From: Promethearchaeota archaeon
Lineage (GTDB): Archaea > Asgardarchaeota > Lokiarchaeia > Sigyniarchaeales > SOKP01
Assembly (NCBI GenBank): GCA_019057865.1
Contig: JAHLWP010000015.1
Span: forward strand, 1-64,000
Length of the DNA stretch: 64,000 nt
Direction of reading: 5' to 3'
Shown: piece by piece, positions 62,161 through 64,000 of the stretch
How positions within the stretch are numbered: position 1 is the stretch's first letter
Layout of the letters: each line of letters begins with the position of its first letter
The notes under the pieces: generated by a model
The model's database searches: none
Seen by the model: the letters and a program-made list of their open reading frames with translations, nothing else
Told to the model about the DNA's origin: nothing
Made by a program: the position numbers and the translations under genes

Positions 62161-64000
62161 ATAAAAATAAAAGAGAATAACATCAATATAATTAAAACTG
62201 GTTGTTGTCATGACTGTGGTGGACGATGTGTTCTTAGAGTACATGTTAAAGATGGTAAAATCATAAGAATTGAAACTGACAATGGAGAAGAACCTCAATT
62301 AAGAGCCTGTGTACGTGGAAGAGCCTATAGACAAAGAGTTTATTCCCCAGATAGACTAAGATATCCTCTGCGCCGTAGTGGTGAACGAGGTGAAGATAAA
62401 TTTGAACGGATTTCATGGGATGAAGCTCTTGAAATAGTCGCTTCCAAACTTATAGAAATTAAGGAAAAATATGGTAATTCCGCTATACTATTGGTTCCAG
62501 GTGGTGGAAACCAGGGGATGATTCATGGAATCATACCAATTGCTATAATGTTACATCAAATTGGAGGATATACTAGAATGTGGGGAGCTCCTTCATATGA
62601 AGGGGCATTATTTGCCTCGATGGCGACTTATGGAACAATGATGACTGGTAATGCGCGTGAAGATCTATTAAATTCAAAACTCATTATTATGTGGGGCTGG
62701 AATCCTGCTAACACAATTTGGGAACCTGGAACAAGTCTAATGTTAGCTAAAACTAAAGAGAAAGGAATTAAAATAATAGCTATAGATCCTATCTTTACAG
62801 ATTCAGCGGCAATACTTGCTAATCAATGGATTCCAATTCGACCAGGTACTGATACGGCAATATTAATTGCGATGGCTTACACAATTATTAAAGAAAATCT
62901 TCAGGATCAAGCCTTTTTAGATAAATATACTGTTGGATTTGATAAATTCAAGGAATATGTAATGGGAGAAGAAGACGGTGTTGAAAAAACACCACAATGG
63001 GCAGAGAAAATTACATCTGTACCTTCAGAGGTTATTGAAGACTTAGCACGGGAATATGCCACTTCTAAACCAGCGGCTCTTATAGCAGGGTGGGGTCCTG
63101 CGAGAACTGCCTTTGGAGAACAATATTCCCGCGCTGCTAATGTGCTTTGTGCTATTACAGGGAACATTGGAATTAATGGGGGTTATGCCTCTGGTTTTAT
63201 GAGAGCATATTATAGTCGTGAGCGGATAGTACCTGGAGGGAAAAAAACGAGAGATATTTCTACTATAGAAGAAATGCCAAAAAAACCAAGATTACAAGAT
63301 AATCCGGTTGATTTTAGGGCTCCACCTCGTAAAGATGCTTTATATAAAATAAAAGGTGGGACAAATCCTGCAAACACTAGAATTCACTATAATGATTATT
63401 ATGAAGCAATTCTACAAGGAAAAAAAGCAGGTTACCCTGCTGATATTAAAATGGCTTATATTGCAGGAACAAACCGATTAAACCAGTTTAGTAATGTAAA
63501 TAAAGGTGTTAAAGCTTTTAAATCACTTGAATTTATAGTTATTCATGAACAATTTTTGACACCTACAGCGAAATTTGCTGACATTATTTTGCCAGTAAAT
63601 ACTTTCATGGAACGTAATGATGCTGCTGTCCCTTGGCTTGGTTCTCCTTATTATATTTATTTGAATAAAGCTATTGATTCCATGTATGAATCAAAATCTG
63701 ATCTAGAAATATGCCGGGAGCTTTTAAAAAGAATGGGTATTAAATCAAGTCTTTTAGATCTGAATGAGGATCAAATATTAAGGCTATTTATAGCTCCACG
63801 AAAGGACATTAAAAATTATAATAAAATGAGAAGAGATGGTTATTATAAAGTTAAAGTTGAGGAGCCATTTGTAGCATTTAAAGATCAAATAGAGGATCCT
63901 GAGAACAAACCCTTTCCTACTTTATCAGGCAAAATTGAAATATATTGTGAACATATAGCAGAAAAAAATATTCCCTTAATGCCACCAATTCCAAAATATT
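62161..64000 (+). CDS. Second molybdopterin oxidoreductase, truncated by window end
   Basis: At least 613 residues; continues past the window. N-terminal GCCHDCGGRCVLRVHVKDGK and the following LRACVRGRAY (Fe-S site), SWDEALEIVASKL, LIIMWGWNPANTIWEPG, FLDKYTVGFDKFKEYVMGEED, AITGNIGINGGY and the late TLSGKIEIYCE, all of the DMSO-reductase family. No ATG, GTG or TTG stands in frame between the upstream stop (62143) and the Fe-S motif, so the start is uncertain: ATA at 62161 is given here; GTG 62156 with one extra A is the alternative. It is divergent from its paralogue at 59685 and could be missed by a standard gene finder. Confidence 0.85.
   Translation, partial: MKIKENNINIIKTGCCHDCGGRCVLRVHVKDGKIIRIETDNGEEPQLRACVRGRAYRQRVYSPDRLRYPLRRSGERGEDKFERISWDEALEIVASKLIEIKEKYGNSAILLVPGGGNQGMIHGIIPIAIMLHQIGGYTRMWGAPSYEGALFASMATYGTMMTGNAREDLLNSKLIIMWGWNPANTIWEPGTSLMLAKTKEKGIKIIAIDPIFTDSAAILANQWIPIRPGTDTAILIAMAYTIIKENLQDQAFLDKYTVGFDKFKEYVMGEEDGVEKTPQWAEKITSVPSEVIEDLAREYATSKPAALIAGWGPARTAFGEQYSRAANVLCAITGNIGINGGYASGFMRAYYSRERIVPGGKKTRDISTIEEMPKKPRLQDNPVDFRAPPRKDALYKIKGGTNPANTRIHYNDYYEAILQGKKAGYPADIKMAYIAGTNRLNQFSNVNKGVKAFKSLEFIVIHEQFLTPTAKFADIILPVNTFMERNDAAVPWLGSPYYIYLNKAIDSMYESKSDLEICRELLKRMGIKSSLLDLNEDQILRLFIAPRKDIKNYNKMRRDGYYKVKVEEPFVAFKDQIEDPENKPFPTLSGKIEIYCEHIAEKNIPLMPPIPKY

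Noticed and set aside
59685..64000. Selenocysteine in the molybdoenzymes
   Set aside because: No in-frame TGA occurs in either frame within the window. The active-site regions read through normally.
1..64000. CRISPR arrays, insertion sequences, tRNA or rRNA genes
   Set aside because: No regularly spaced repeats, transposase motifs, terminal inverted repeats next to ORFs, or tRNA-like cloverleaf sequence were recognised when reading the intergenic regions. Weak or split tRNAs could be missed by eye.

Overview
The window is AT-rich archaeal DNA, most probably from an Asgard archaeon of the Lokiarchaeia type. The sequence features behind this are two nearly identical Ras/Rab-like small GTPases, three proteins with a longin/roadblock-like domain, a PHD/RING-like zinc finger, a B-box-like membrane protein, an archaeal uS10, a Bud23-like methyltransferase, Lrp regulators and short TATA-type promoters. 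The taxon is an inference; no rRNA or tRNA gene was found.

Region 1 (1-14.9 kb) is a large direct duplication. Unit A (about 108-6489) and unit B (about 7156-14758) each carry, in order, a winged-helix/TPR regulator (minus strand), one or two secreted proteins (plus), a TPR protein ending in a longin-like domain (plus), a small GTPase (plus) and a Cys-rich protein (minus; whole in A, cut in half in B). Unit A's secreted gene is a fusion of the two secreted genes of unit B. This cassette is the best candidate for an undescribed system: a signalling module that seems to join a divergent transcription regulator, an exported protein and a GTPase with a partner.

Region 2 (14.9-26.4 kb) holds single genes: an inositol monophosphatase/FBPase-family enzyme, uS10 (apparently starting at ATA), a radical SAM protein coupled to a Bud23-like methyltransferase, a CheY-like receiver, a rhomboid protease, a nucleotide-sugar dehydrogenase, several very small proteins (one with an in-frame TGA that could be selenocysteine), a PHD/RING-like finger, an SRPBCC-like protein, a longin-like protein and an ion permease.

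Region 3 (26.4-34.3 kb, minus strand) looks like one amino-acid oxidation and electron-transfer operon: NfnA, an NfnB carrying an N-terminal FrhB (F420-type) module, then three glutamate dehydrogenase paralogues and the 3' remnant of a fourth. Glutamate oxidation would feed NAD(P)H into the Nfn/FrhB complex for exchange with ferredoxin and possibly F420. Nitrogen metabolism continues with a fused GMP synthase, glutamine synthetase with a divergent Lrp regulator, and carAB. The CarA subunit has lost its catalytic Cys and His, so carbamoyl phosphate synthesis is probably ammonia-dependent, which fits a cell rich in glutamate dehydrogenase.

Region 4 (36-51 kb) carries a DUF998-like membrane protein, an oligoendopeptidase F, a small wHTH protein with a palindrome upstream, a heterodimeric ABC exporter and a phosphate cluster (DUF47, PiT, DUF47, AbrB-PhoU) with a perfect palindrome repeated upstream of two of its transcription units. 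Region 5 (51-64 kb) has carBA, a hypothetical protein, 3-hydroxyacyl-CoA dehydrogenase, a haloalkane dehalogenase-like hydrolase, and two divergent DMSO-reductase-family molybdoenzymes (one with a DmsB-like ferredoxin subunit) around an inverted repeat; the second runs off the window end.
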